Source: Penium margaritaceum (lineage: Eukaryota > Streptophyta > Zygnematophyceae > Desmidiales > Peniaceae). Taken from it: a DNA stretch of 45,264 bases. A program made the position numbers and the translations under genes. Positions 20,761 through 32,850 of this stretch are shown here, in pieces (the first letter of the stretch is position 1; each line of letters opens with the position of its first letter). The stretch covers positions 1-45,264 of the forward strand of contig SZWC01002411.1 in assembly GCA_023375785.1 (NCBI GenBank), written 5' to 3'. The notes under the pieces are model-generated. The model ran no database searches. It saw only the letters and a list, made by a program, of their open reading frames with translations, and was not told the DNA's origin.

Positions 20761-20939
20761 TGTCACGGTCCAACGACATAACTGCCACCCAGTATTGCTC
20801 CGAACGCCAAAGCAGTCCGATCAAGAAAATAAGCATTTCTCAAGGAGATGGAACGCTGGAAAAAGGTAACATTCCGGCCAAGAAGTTGGCCAAGATACGT
20901 GCTGAAATCAGCAGCCTCTCTACTATGTCAGCAAGGATT

Positions 20940-21815
20940 TGCTGACATCAGCAATATCAATGCTAATGTCAACAGCTGATTACCTCCATTTTTTTCCTCT
21001 TGCAGGTTGCACACAAGATGAGGGGAGGGGGTGACCTTGTCATACCCTCTCATGGCAGTCGGTTGGCTGTTGCCACTGACTGCTGTGGTCGCTGCTGTTG
21101 TTGCTGTTGCACAACAGCAGAGCTATGCAGCTACACAGCTACATTTCAAAGTTGTGGTACACAACAGCAGCTACGCAAGTACTACTGCGCTACTCACTTT
21201 TTGTAGTACTGCATAGCCACGCAGTTGTGGCTATGCAGCCCTACTCTCACTATTACACTGCTACAAAAGCTACTGCTGCTGTTGATACACTGATGCGACT
21301 CGTACTTCTGATATTGCCACGGCTGCTGCTGCAGCTGCTGCTCGCTGTTGTTGCTACACGCTTATGTTGCCGCTAGCTGCTACTTCTTGCTGCCACTGTC
21401 GCACGCTGTTGCTGCTGAATGGTGCCACTGCCGCTGCTTCCTGCTGCATCAAGCTGCTGCTAGCATGGGCTGCTGCTATTCCTTGGTGCTGTTATTGCTG
21501 CTTGCTACGACAGCTCGGCACTACTACTGCTCATTGCTGATGCCGATCGCCACTGTTGCTACAGGCCGCTGCTGTTACTATACTCTTGCTGTGCCATATG
21601 GGTGTTGCTACTGCTGTGGTGGTGACCTCTACCACTACCGGCATTGCCGTCCACCTGAAGTGGTCGCATGGTGATAACATTGCTGCCAACGTTGTGATGG
21701 TGTCACTGCTACCGCTGTCTACTCTAGCAGGTTTAAGGAACTCGACTGTAGCTGTTACTCTCAATACCACTGCCAATCCTGCACCTTTACTACGCAGCTC
21801 AGTGGGAGGAGTCTT
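20940..21815 (-). repeat. CTG/CAG-rich leader of E4b
   Basis: The plus strand is full of GCTGCTG, CTACTGCTG and GTTGCTG words, so the sense strand is CAG-rich as in E2. It lies between PBS and gag, next to GCTGACATCAGC-like words near 20935-20960. Open frames here are L/C/A/V-rich repeat products. Confidence 0.75.
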
Positions 21816-21816
21816 G

Positions 21817-21830
21817 CTACTCTAATACCA
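21817..21830 (-). other. Decayed primer-binding site of E4b
   Basis: The minus strand reads TGGTATTAGAGTAG immediately after an LTR ending TTCTCA, one C-to-T change from TGGTATCAGAG at its core. Confidence 0.65.
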
Positions 21831-22476
21831 TGAGAAGATGCTAGGAAGCTTCCTAGCCATACCTTCGTTGACGTGGCGAGACTTTTCAGTCATCTGATGC
21901 ACCAGCACACAAGTAGGTGCACGACATAACAAGGGTTGGGCTGGGGAGATCCGCAGGTTCTTATAAGTTTCATTTGCTTTATCATGCAGAGAGGAATGGA
22001 AACTGACAAGCAGAAAGTGTCAATACCTACCATGGTGCACAGTAGGTGACGCCATGGGACAGTGCGAGTTTGTCCAATAACCAGTCCATAAGAACTGTTT
22101 TGGCCATACATCTGTGCATAGACATCCAAACAAAACAATGTTTGAACCTAGAGATGCAAAGTGTTGAGCTGGACGCTAGGACTGGTCACACGTTCAGGGG
22201 TCGGTATTGATCGGTGGACGCACAATGCAAAACATGAAAATAGGATCCAATGCAGTCCACCGAGAAAATCCTAGAGACATAAAAAAAACTTGCAGGAGAC
22301 CCTCACAAGCACTCAAGACGCCCTGGCAGCTCTCTAGCAACTGCTAATGGGTGGACCACCACTTGACCGTGCTCCGACGCTAGCTGGGTCTGCAGTAGGG
22401 ATCTACACGAGTATGAACACGGTCGAGTTGTTGTTGTAAGCTTTACAAATGGACGGGGAAGGATTAGATCACAACA
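21831..22476 (-). repeat. 5' LTR of E4b
   Basis: The inner end is fixed by the PBS and reads CTCA. A near-perfect palindrome GCTAGGAAGCTTCCTAGC lies at about 21839-21856. Similarity to the E3 LTR is patchy. The outer end is a guess at a TGTTGTGATC start, just before an unrelated inverted repeat. Confidence 0.45.
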
Positions 22477-22479
22477 TGT

Positions 22480-23515
22480 AACATCGTCAACCTTCGAAAT
22501 TTTACATTTTTTGGCCAAGAGCATTTTGGCCCATTGTCCTGACCTCCAGTGCCCCGTTTTTCAAGGCTCTGACATGTTTGACCAATTTCTTGAAGTTTCA
22601 ACAGAATTTTCATCAAGCGTATAGATAACTTATACTTTTGGCTTGATCTTGAAAAATAGATGGAATTTGAAAAGTTCCCCTCGACATTTTCAAAATCCTC
22701 CAATCAGGTGGAGTTCATGAATGCGGCCACTCACGATGTGGAATTGCACAAGTCTTTGGACTTCAGCACCCAAGACCATAGACATGTCTCATTCTTGTTT
22801 CCACAGTTTTATATATGCGCGTGATAGGTTTGAAACTTGTCATCAAAATACATTTTTTTCTACTTACAAATTACCCAATTTTCCAATATTCCAAACCATC
22901 TTTTGCTCTACGACCACGAATTGCAAACAACCTATGTTCCACCCGGCATAACAGTCACCTTCCACGCTTGCTTGTGGAGGATCTGGGAGGATTTTACGTT
23001 GAGTGGAAAGTGGATGGTTCAGAGGATGAGGTGCGAAGCAAAAGACAATTCCAGGAATTGAATTTTTTTTATAGTTTGCATTAGAAATAGGTGTAATTCG
23101 ATGACAAGCATTGGATATGGTTGAGTACATGTATACCGTAGCACGAAACATAAAAAGGTGTGTGTGGAGTCTTAGGTGGTCGAATCCAGCGATGAGTGCG
23201 ACGTCGCATGGTAATTGGTCGCTTCAACAAACTCCACAAGTCCGTGGATTTTGAGAATATTGAGGTACAACGCTATGAAATTCTTGCACCGGCAAGAAGT
23301 AGACCAAACAAAACCAAAACGTCGATACAGTTGATGACAGTTCTGTTGACCATTCTAAGAATTGGTCGGATTTGTCGGAAAGTTCGGGAAGCGGAACACC
23401 AAAGGACGGGGCAGGTGGCCAACATTCCTTTGGCCGAGTGGTGGAGTAATCCTGAGGTTGATGCGCGGTGGGCCAAGAATGTGATGGCAAAAATTCTCAC
23501 GTGCAGAGTTTAAAG
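22480..23515. repeat. Imperfect inverted repeat with ~300-bp arms
   Basis: The reverse complement of about 22480-22760 resembles 23190-23515. Shared words are GGATTTTGA(A/G)AAT, TTCTGTTGA and AATTGGTC. Read in the sense leading into each arm, the translations also match (DFENVE/DFENIE, SIRLMKILL/SIQLMTVLL, IGQTCQ/IGRICR). The 450-base centre is AT-rich without a recognisable gene. It could be a fold-back transposon or two opposed copies of an unknown coding fragment. Confidence 0.5.
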
Positions 23516-24604
<1,089 letters not shown>

Positions 24605-26355
24605 TCACGGCCACAAAATTTCTCATTGGGTTCCTGGTAGTGCTTTAACCTGCTTACATAGAAGACAAGATGAATCACCATGCTTCCTGGTAGGAAAAAT
24701 CAAGCGACGGCTGGGGTCTGCATTGGCTCGATCTCAGTCGGTTCCAACCACCATGGTTTGAGACTCGTAAATTCTTGTCGGCAAGTTTGAAAACTTCCGA
24801 GTTGAGTGGGGCACAACTTTCAACGCAGAAAAATATGTCACTGCTATATCGGTTAACTGCTTACTTCATTGCCGCTTGCATTGTTTCAAGATTTTTCTTT
24901 GTTTCCTCCCAAACGCTCGAGAAGTCGCACTGATGGATTTCAGCCATCGGAGTATTATTTTGGCTCTGCAACCTTGCCGGTGTGTTGGGACTCTTTCCGT
25001 ATACCATATCGGCTGGAATTTTAAATGTTGCGGTTTAAGTCGCCAAACTACATGCCAGTTCAGTGGTCGGGAATTTTGTCGCCCAATCAGTCCCATGAGT
25101 CCGGTAAAAACATACGGAGAATATGTTCAATATTCTGAATGGTCCGCTTGGTTTGCCCTTTGGTTTCAGTTTGCACAAAAAACGACTAGTGAAGCAGCAA
25201 TCTCTGTCATCGGTGATGGTATGTGGCACTCCGTGCAGCTGTACAATGCTGTTAAGAAACAACCACGCTGTTCACTTGGCTGTGATGGTAGTCGTCATCG
25301 CAATGAAGTGAGATATTGTTCAAAATGTGTCCATCACCACAAAGATGGCATCATATTCCTCAGGATTGGCAAGTAGCTCCTTGACAAAGCCCAAGCTGAT
25401 GTTGACCCACAAATGTTTTGGAACAAGAACAGGTTGGAGTAGTCCCGGTGGTCTCGTGCAATTTTCTTTGTTGTTGTTGTTGACGAGTGCCGCACGATTT
25501 TCAAAAAGCTGCCACGTCGATCTGCATCTGGTCCCATATTCATGCCTTGCCAGCTTCATGAGCATGTTTTCCTTGCCGAGATATCCACCAGGACCGGTGT
25601 CATTCCTCCAGTAGTGTTCTTTGTAGTTCCTTTTTCGCTGGAAAGATGACTTGACGAGTGAATCTCTGTCGCCAGTATGGGTCATCCAACCAGATTTAAT
25701 TGTGCCGTATGCACCAAACTCTTCAAAACCCTTTTTGAACAGCCTCGTGAGGTACGGGATTTGATCGACAAGAATCATAATGATCTCAACCATCAAATTT
25801 GCTCATCAACTGAAAGCATTCATTGGATTCATTTCTCCAAGCCAGTTCTCCATGTCGTAGTCAAAGTTGGACTTGAGGAGCACCATCTATCGAGTTTTTC
25901 AACGGCTCAAATTTGGTCAAGACATGAGGTTTTCAACGCATGGTGGTTGGTGCAGACAGGAAACCATCATTACTCCAGATAGCACCGCGACATCTTGAAG
26001 GCACAACTGCCAACATTTCCTTTTCGTGAACTGCATAACTTAGCTCCACTTTGTGTAGTTTTCTTGACACATACGCAAATGATTGCCCTCCACCACTGTT
26101 GTATTGGAAGAGAACAGCTCTGATTGCTCAATCGGACGCATAGGTGGCCATTATGTCGTCCACCGATAGATCCACCAACCGTAGGACTGGTACCAAGGTC
26201 AAAGCATTTCTCAAATAGTTCAACGTTTCTTGTTCGCCATCTTTCAAACTCCACTCGGTAGCTTTGCGAGTAAGATAGGAGAGAGGCCCTGACACCCGGG
26301 CATAGTCCTTTACAAGTCAATGGTAGTAGTTGTAGAAGCCCAACAATACTTCTAT
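24605..26355 (-). pseudogene. Ty3/gypsy pol (E7): RNase H, integrase, start of chromodomain region
   Basis: The sense strand begins near 26350 with LLGFYNYY, KDYARVSGPLSYLTRKATEWSL, then RNase H (VLFQYNSGGGQSFAYVSRKL, YAVHEKEMLAVV). Integrase follows near 25440-25320 (GLLQPVLVPKHLWVNISLGFV, YDAIFVVMDTF), then LHGVPHTITDDRDCCFTSRF and WATKFPTTELA. It ends near 24680 with HLVFYVSRLKHYQEPNEKF, the segment preceding a chromodomain in plant gypsy elements. Frameshifts and stops are frequent, for example TGA in the RNase H (ASD-stop-AIRAV). RT upstream is missing and continues at 29695-29985. Confidence 0.85.
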
Positions 26356-26414
26356 GTCCCACATGTTGTTCTGTGTCGAGCAATCAACAAGGTATGCTTA
26401 ATCGAGGACAATTC

Positions 26415-27030
26415 ATACACTGGTTTCGCAGTGTGTGCGTTCAATGTTCTCTCTCCCAAGGGAGTAGCTTACACCAATCCTTGTACTCTTTTCATAGTGT
26501 TGGAGAAGAGTGTACTTTTGTCCTATGTGGCCAAAATAATCTCGTCTTAGGATGGACTCCAGTGCGTGGGGTTAGTGCTTGTGGCAAGTGTGTTCACGCA
26601 CCATATGAAAGAGCGCACTCAGTGCGCTCATTTGTCTCATATGTCAAAGCAAACCTTGCCTTTTGTCCTATATGGCAGAACAACTTTCTCCTTTGGAAGT
26701 ACCTCAGTGCGTGGGGCTAGTGTAGGTGGAAAATGCGCTGAGTCACCACATAAAAGTACACTAAGAGTGCACTCAGTGCGCTACTTTGTCTCATATGCCC
26801 TAGCACACCTTCCATGTTGTCTTATATGGCCAACATCTACTCTTCTTTGGAAGGAACCCAGTGTGTGGACCTAGTGTATGTGGCAAGTGCGCTTGGTCTC
26901 CATACAAAACTACACCGAGAGTGCACTCAGTGCGCTACTGTGTCTTGTGTGTCCTAGAAAACCTTGAATTATGTCTTATATGTACAAATAATTCTCCATT
27001 GAGGAAGGATTTTAGTGCTTGGAGCTAGTG
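26415..27030 (+). repeat. Tandem repeat, ~150-bp period, about four copies
   Basis: The word TC(C/T)TAT(A/G)TGG recurs at 26521, 26666 and 26820 and decayed at 26974, spacing 145, 154 and 154. Each unit also carries CAGTGCGTGGGGCTAGTG-like and GAGTGCACTCAGTGCGCT-like words. The second is a near palindrome (perfect as GAGCGCACTCAGTGCGCTC in one unit). Small plus-strand frames here are repeat-derived. Confidence 0.85.
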
Positions 27031-27594
27031 CATGACATTTGGATTTTTTGGGGTCCATATTTATGAAATGAGACATTCATATTTTCAGTAGTTCTTATTG
27101 TATAAATATGCTCAACTGATATTGAAGAAATAGAAAGAATAAAATGTGTGTGTTTTCTTACTTTGAAAACAAACTTTTGTTACAAAGTTATCTCAATGTG
27201 TCTCATAAACTTCTTGTTCATAATGTCAATTTGGGAACAACAAATCTGTGTTTGAAGAGATATTCCATTTTTGATCGGAATTTTTTTCTCTGCAGCTTCA
27301 ATGTTTTTCTCTTTGGTTTCAGTGGACAATGTCAGGGTCCTCTTGAGGACGTAGAAATGGACGTATTAGTTGTTCTTCAGTACACGTAAGTAGGAAGGAA
27401 ACAATCTTATACAAAAGCCTTTCTCACCTTTCTCACTCTCGCTATCTAGATTGTCCGCTTGTACAATCAACGTGCAATCGTCGTTGGATTGTTGCTGGAA
27501 TCATCGGTCCATGTCACACTTGACGGCTGACTACTCGCAGCAAATGGTATATCAATATGCTTCGCCTGTTTCGTTGCTCTAGTACTCGCAAGAC
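27031..27594. other. AT-rich DNA without a recognisable gene
   Basis: Only one 81-codon frame (27144-27389, +) is seen, with no recognised motif and a composition typical of AT-rich noncoding DNA. Confidence 0.4.
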
Positions 27595-28283
27595 GGTCTA
27601 GAGAGGCCCCCCTGTGTACGGGGGTAGTGTATGTGGCGATTGCACTCGAAATGAGTGCTGAAGTGCACTTATCACACACTCCGTGTGCGACCGAAATGCA
27701 TGACCAAATCGGTAACATTTCTCCGTAGACACCTCAAACCCTACACATTTGCGATTGTCATTCATAAAAGAGAAAACATCAACCTGAATGATGTGAAGTT
27801 TGAAACAGTGGCTGCCAGGTGTGAGGGGGTCCCAAGCTGTCGATGGCCACATCGCGGTCTATGATGCAAGAACAGAACAGTGCGGGTTTTTTTGACTCGA
27901 CTTTGTGATGGATTGAACGTCTTTTTGCATATGACTAATGGATCAAATGAAAGAGTTGATTGGCAGAATTACATTCAATTGCTCATGAGAGAAATTCGGA
28001 TTTGTGTTGAGAACCGTTCTATTTTAGCAAATGGATATCACCCGTGGAATGAAGATAAACTATGAATAAGCATGTGACGTTTGATTGACCAGACGTCAAG
28101 CAATATTGGCCATTTGGAGATGAACCATAAAATTCCAGAGATGCAGCATCCGTCGTCTTTCTGTTGGAGATGTACGAGTTATCAAACATTTCTCGTAAAC
28201 GATTTTCATACATTAAACGATTTCCGTCAAAAGTGCACTCGCTACATGCATCACCCCCGTACACTGGGGGGGCCTACTAGACC
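27595..28283. mobile_element. ~690-bp DNA element with ~53-bp terminal inverted repeats
   Basis: The left end GGTCTAGAGAGGCCCCCC is matched by the right end in reverse complement (GGTCTAGTAGGCCCCCCC). Similarity continues about 53 bases through TGTACGGGGGT and GC(A/G)A(T/G)TGCACT. The interior is AT-rich with only small frames of no recognised function. The size and inverted ends fit a non-autonomous DNA transposon (MITE-like). A target-site duplication is not clear (CTAGA near both outer ends is a weak candidate). Confidence 0.65.
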
Positions 28284-29061
28284 ACCCTGCGAGAAGTAAA
28301 GCGACGTATCTAGCATGGTATGTCACACCAGAGCAAAATTTTCGTGCATAGAATAGGTAGACGGCTGAATGAGAAGATGGTCATCAAGTCAAACGTGTCC
28401 ACCTTCTCGGTGCGAGCGGGCGATTCAGATAGCTAGTAGGAGAAAGTAGATTCGTATTGAAGATATAAAAAGTAATATGGATATACCAACATAGGAAGAA
28501 CAACGGCCAGACCTATGTCCGAAAGATAAGTCTAGCTGACAGAGGCAACATTAATCGTAGAAAAGCATTTTTAAGCTAATATAAGTTTGCATGTAATTGT
28601 TAAACACTGTTTTTCCTTTTGTCTTAGAAATGAATCCCAAACACATATGATTGGCCAAACATTAACAAGAAATGCAATGAGAAACATGGGGATACATTTG
28701 TAACTTGATTCAGTTTGAAGAATAAGAAACCTTCCACACTGATTTTTATTCTAGCTTTGATTTTTTGTGATATGAGGACACCTTTCATATAAACTATGTA
28801 AACACGAGAGCATCTTACGCCATACATAAGACAAGAATGCACCTTTTGAAAAACATAAGAGATATTTTTTCAACTAGACGATGTCAATTATAAAACATTT
28901 ATGCGCTAAAATGATAATTATCATTTCTTTTTACTAAGAGAGTAAAATTGCCAAATATGATTAGTTTAATTCACTAAGGGACATTAAAACAAGACAAATC
29001 TCTGATCATTTAGGACAAGAGGAAATTGTGCTGAAATGTGTAAATGTGCACATTAGATTGT
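28284..29061. other. AT-rich DNA without a recognisable gene
   Basis: There is no motif-bearing frame, LTR, tRNA or repeat that I can identify. The small minus frame at 28842-28624 has no recognisable domain. Confidence 0.4.
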
Positions 29062-29354
29062 GAGAGAGAGAGAGNNNNNNNNNNNNNNNNNNNNNNNNNN
29101 NNNNNNNNNNNNNNNNNNNNNNNNNNNNNNNNNNNNNNNNNNNNNNNNNNNNNNNNNNNNNNNNNNNNNNNNNNNNNNNNNNNNNNNNNNNNNNNNNNNN
29201 NNNNNNNNNNNNNNNNNNNNNNNNNNNNNNNNNNNNNNNNNNNNNNNNNNNNNNNNNNNNNNNNNNNNNNNNNNNNNNNNNNNNNNNNNNNNNNNNNNNN
29301 NNNNNNNNNNNNNNNNNNNNNNNNNNNNNNNNNNNNNNNNNNNNNNNNNNNNNN

Positions 29355-29392
<38 letters not shown>
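29062..29392. repeat. (GA)n microsatellite containing a 280-base assembly gap
   Basis: GA repeats flank 280 N's at 29075-29354, so the assembler stopped in the repeat and its true length is unknown. Frames spanning it are artefacts. Confidence 0.97.
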
Positions 29393-29395
<3 letters not shown>

Positions 29396-29694
29396 GTGTG
29401 TATTGTTCTAGTGCACTAGTTTTTTAGTGCATTGTTTTAGTGCATGGTTCTGGAGCACACACTAAAAAGTGAGTGCATGATCTGCCCACTATTGGGAACA
29501 TATGCAATTAGCGACCACCTCCACTTTATTTGGGCCCACGGTTATGCACCCGCTACCGATGGTGTGGCTCAAAAACTCAATCAAACAATGACTGAAGTCA
29601 CACTTCGTGAAACTTCCATAACGTTTATGTCCTTTGTGAAATCTCAAAATAAAAGTGGAGATGTCCAGTTTCCTCCTCCTGGGTGCGGTTTTAC

Positions 29695-29985
29695 ACCAGG
29701 AATTTGTTGAGATGTATGAGGAAAAATTCATCGAGTACAGCCAAAAATATTGGTCATGGCCGCCATAAATGTCCCGGGATATTTGTGTGTCAAAAAATCC
29801 TAACCGTGCACTTGAAGTGTCCATATCTGGTGCAGAAGTTGCCTTCTCCATGTCCTTATCAGATTTGTGGATCTGATGATAGTGATGCCTAGGTTGACTT
29901 TGGTGAAAATTCTCACCCCTTGGAGTTGGTCAAAAAGTACGTTTGCTTGCAGAAGGGGGTAGTGCTCAAGGCTACACACCAAGTC
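29695..29985 (-). pseudogene. Ty3/gypsy RT fragment (probably part of E7)
   Basis: The sense strand reads YPLLQANVLFDQLQGVRIFTKVNL, the start of a gypsy RT palm. It continues in shifted frames as CTRYGHF and VLDEFFLIHLNKFLV, which normally precede the catalytic YLDD. The fragment ends at 29695, just before the catalytic site. Orientation and order fit the upstream half of E7 pol. Confidence 0.75.
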
Positions 29986-30302
29986 CGGTTTGTAAATCTG
30001 AGCCTGGATTCAGATTCCTGAGACCAAGTCTACTATTGGATTTGGATTCACGAATCTAAAACCTGGATTTGCAAATCCCAATGGACTCCCGAGTCGAAGA
30101 CGAATCCTACTTATCATGTCAATAAAGCATTGTGACAAAATTTGCTTGAGCTTACCTATAAGCAAGTCCTTCACATTCAATGGTGTCTTCCAAGTTTGAA
30201 GCTTGAGTCCGAGTCGATGAGTTCCTTTTTCCTTATGAAGACAACTGGTGGAACACATAACATCGTTCATCTGAAACACAAACTTCAACCATGACCATTA
30301 CA

Positions 30303-30415
30303 ATAGCATGACGGCATGCCTGCCCCAAGTACATGAAAGTTAGCATGACAAAATGCCTGCCTTAATTGCATGAAATCTAGCATGACGGCATGTCTTTCCT
30401 TAGTCACCATGTCTA
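30303..30415 (+). repeat. Degenerate ~37-bp tandem repeat, three to four copies
   Basis: TAGCATGACGGCATGCCTGC-type units recur at about 30303, 30341 and 30378, with a decayed fourth. The words ATGCCTGCC and CATGAAA are shared. Confidence 0.7.
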
Positions 30416-30460
30416 TTTGCATGAATGTATGCCTGCCATTACTAACAGACGCCAAGCATG

Positions 30461-32850
30461 TCAGTTCCCCTCATCCGCTTCTCCTGCGGCACCTGCGTCA
30501 ACACCATCATCTAATGCCACTCCCCCTTCCACATCATCTTCCATCTCCTGCTCCGTCACCTGTGCTGCACGACTGCAGAGATTGACACGCTTCTCCTCCA
30601 CTTCCAGTTCTGGTGCGACATCCCCATTGGGAGAGAAAGGGAAATGTGCAAGCTGTGGGTCATTCACCAATGACTTTAGAAGAATCAGGTTTTGGATGGT
30701 GAGGTTGATGTGTTACTGCCAAAAATCAGTCATGATATGTGGTCCCAGAGAAAAGAGGTGTTTTAAAGGAGTATTTTTCATGGGAACTGCGAGCACACAA
30801 AAATGAGTGAGTACCACAGAAACTGAAAAATGGAGCAAAGTTGTTGAACCGACACATAGGGAAAAAGACAGAAGTTCACCACCTACCAGCAAACAAATTG
30901 AGTGAGACTAGATGGAATGTTGGGAATGGTTTTTTGTGCTTCTTCATGCACTTGAGGAAGTTACACCGACGGCCCTTCTTCACTTCTTTTTACCAGCTCT
31001 GACCATCCAACTCCAATGTGTTTGGTGTGAACTGCACACCAAGCGGAGGGGGCTCTGGCTTGGCGAACATGTCAGCGGCGGCGTCCTCCAATGCAGCTTC
31101 CAGCATAGTGGCCTATTCACTCTGGCAGATTCTTTCACTCTGACGTAGCTGTGCTTGTCCAGCAGCAGCCCCGCCTCTCTCACTTGATGTATTGGCTGCA
31201 AGACTGTAGGTTTTGAGTTAGAGCAGAGACAACAATGAATTCTGTTAACTTGGTATTGCTGACGGAGACTTGACAACATACCTGCTGAGGTTGTGGCAGA
31301 TGACATTGCTGCTGCAGGACTGTCCCCTTGGGAATCAGACATCTATGTGGCAGCTGCTGCAGTTGCTTCTGCGAGAGTAGCAGCCTCGGCCTCTGCATCC
31401 TCTTGGCTCTGCACAACAATGTCGTGGTATGACCGCAACAATTTCACAACTTTTAGCTGCAGCTCAGAAGGCGTGCTGATGTCCATCTTCGGGTGGACTC
31501 GCTCGTAGAATCCGAGGCAGAACCACGGGTCACAAGTTTTCGCCAGCATATGTCACTCAGTGCAAAGCTTAACATAATTTTCAAGCTTTGCAATGAATGC
31601 AACAGTGCCTGGCTTGAGCTCCAGCAGCAGCTCCTCTTTGCAGTCCAGCCGCCCGGCGTTGCCTCTGTGCTTCCTCTTCTTCTCTGCCACCAGTGCCTTC
31701 ATCAGCCACATGTTCATCTTCTCCAGCAGAGAGGAGTAGAAGGGGATTACAAGGGAAATATTTGGATAGTTTGAGCCAGAAATCTTGTCAGAAGAACTTT
31801 TGAACCGCTTCAGGATCACCATCACCTGGGCAATGAGCTGCCAGTCATCAAAACTGGGACGGAGGTGTGCGCCATCCCCACCAAAGTCTTCAAGACAAGT
31901 CTCCAGCACATCCTTGATGCTGTTCACGTGCTCAAACATGTCCAGCGTGCTGTTCTACCTGGTCTCAGTGTCCAGGTGGAGTGACATGTACTTCAACCCC
32001 GCATCCTTCACCGCCTCGGTCTGCGGCTCCTCCCTGATTGGGTATCTAGTGGCAAAAACTGCGATGGCCTGCACTTGGGACAGGATGATAGCCATCCACT
32101 GCTGCTTCAGCAAGTCACCCACTGCCAAGTTGATGACATGGCCAAGGCACCGGATGTGCCTGGCCTTCTGGAACGTGTCGTTGTGCGGGATGAGGTAGGT
32201 TTCAATCATTGAGTTGTTGGTGGACTTAACTTCCACCGTGAGACAGTACATTCTGTCCCACAATCCCCACTGCTGCAGTGTGTTTTCGAGGAGGCCTTGT
32301 AGATTCTCCATGGTAGCTCCATGCAAAACTCCGGAAAGGACAACGGGATAGCCCGCACCTTGTAGTTCACGTCAATCCAATAAGAAGTTAGGCCAAGTTA
32401 CTTCGTTTTGTTCTCGGCCTTCCAGCCATCTTTCATGAAGCTGATGCCACTGGTTACTGCACCTAAGACAGCCTTGATCCACTCATGGTAGGTAGGGGCA
32501 GCCACAAGGATTAGCCTGGATAATTTCATGCGCCCCGGGAGTGTAGATTCAGGGTTGGCATGTACAAATGCCTTTGCCAGCCAGAGAGAGTCCATGGAGG
32601 CAAAGGCTAGAAACTTGTCGATTAAACTCTTCCACAGCAAGTTGTCAAAGTAATGTTTCTTGAATGAAAAGGCGGCACCAGCTGATCCCCTCAACTGTAG
32701 CACATTCTCACGGTTTGTACCAGCAGTATCTGCCTCGGCAACTGTGACAGCGATGCAGGCAGATTCAAGATGCTTTGCAGCAACCATGGCTCTGACCTCG
32801 GAGTTCCTGGTTAACTTTCAGAGATGCTTTCACATGGCAGACGTCACCTC
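30461..32850 (-). pseudogene. hAT-like (BED finger/DUF659) transposase gene, decayed, likely intron-containing
   Basis: It would cut and paste a DNA transposon. In sense order: BED-like end (KHL-stop-KLTRNSEVRAM with HLESACIAV, 32830-32745), DUF659-like part (GISFMKDGWKAENKTK, LGLTSYWIDVNYKVRAIPLSF), then the RNase H-like core (WDRMYCLTVEVKSTNN, ARHIRCLGHVINLAV, TR-stop-NSTLDMF, DWQLIAQVMVILKRF, YPNISLVIPFYSSLLEKMN, KTCDPWF). Likely introns: a CAG/GTATGT donor near 31282 with acceptors near 31210-31195, and a GTAAAAAG donor near 30993 with a CGCAG acceptor near 30768. An acidic C-terminal exon ends TGA at 30461. Stops include TAG at a Trp, TGA at Arg-like positions and one TAA at Tyr. The N-terminus is cut by E5 at 32851. 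No catalytic integrity is claimed. Confidence 0.75.

Larger units (their letters stand above)
15861..22476 (-). mobile_element. Old copia element E4b, truncated in RNase H
   Basis: In sense order: LTR (22476-21831), decayed PBS, CTG/CAG-rich leader, gag, zinc knuckle, protease, integrase, linker, RT and the first half of RNase H. It has the E3 gene order but many frameshifts and stops, and is the most eroded copia copy here. Its LTR is E3-like while the adjoining E4a LTR is E2-like, so E4a and E4b are different elements joined near 15860. Confidence 0.75.

Noticed and set aside
29044..29427. Open frames of unknown residues spanning 29075-29354
   Set aside because: They cross 280 N's; there is no sequence to support them.
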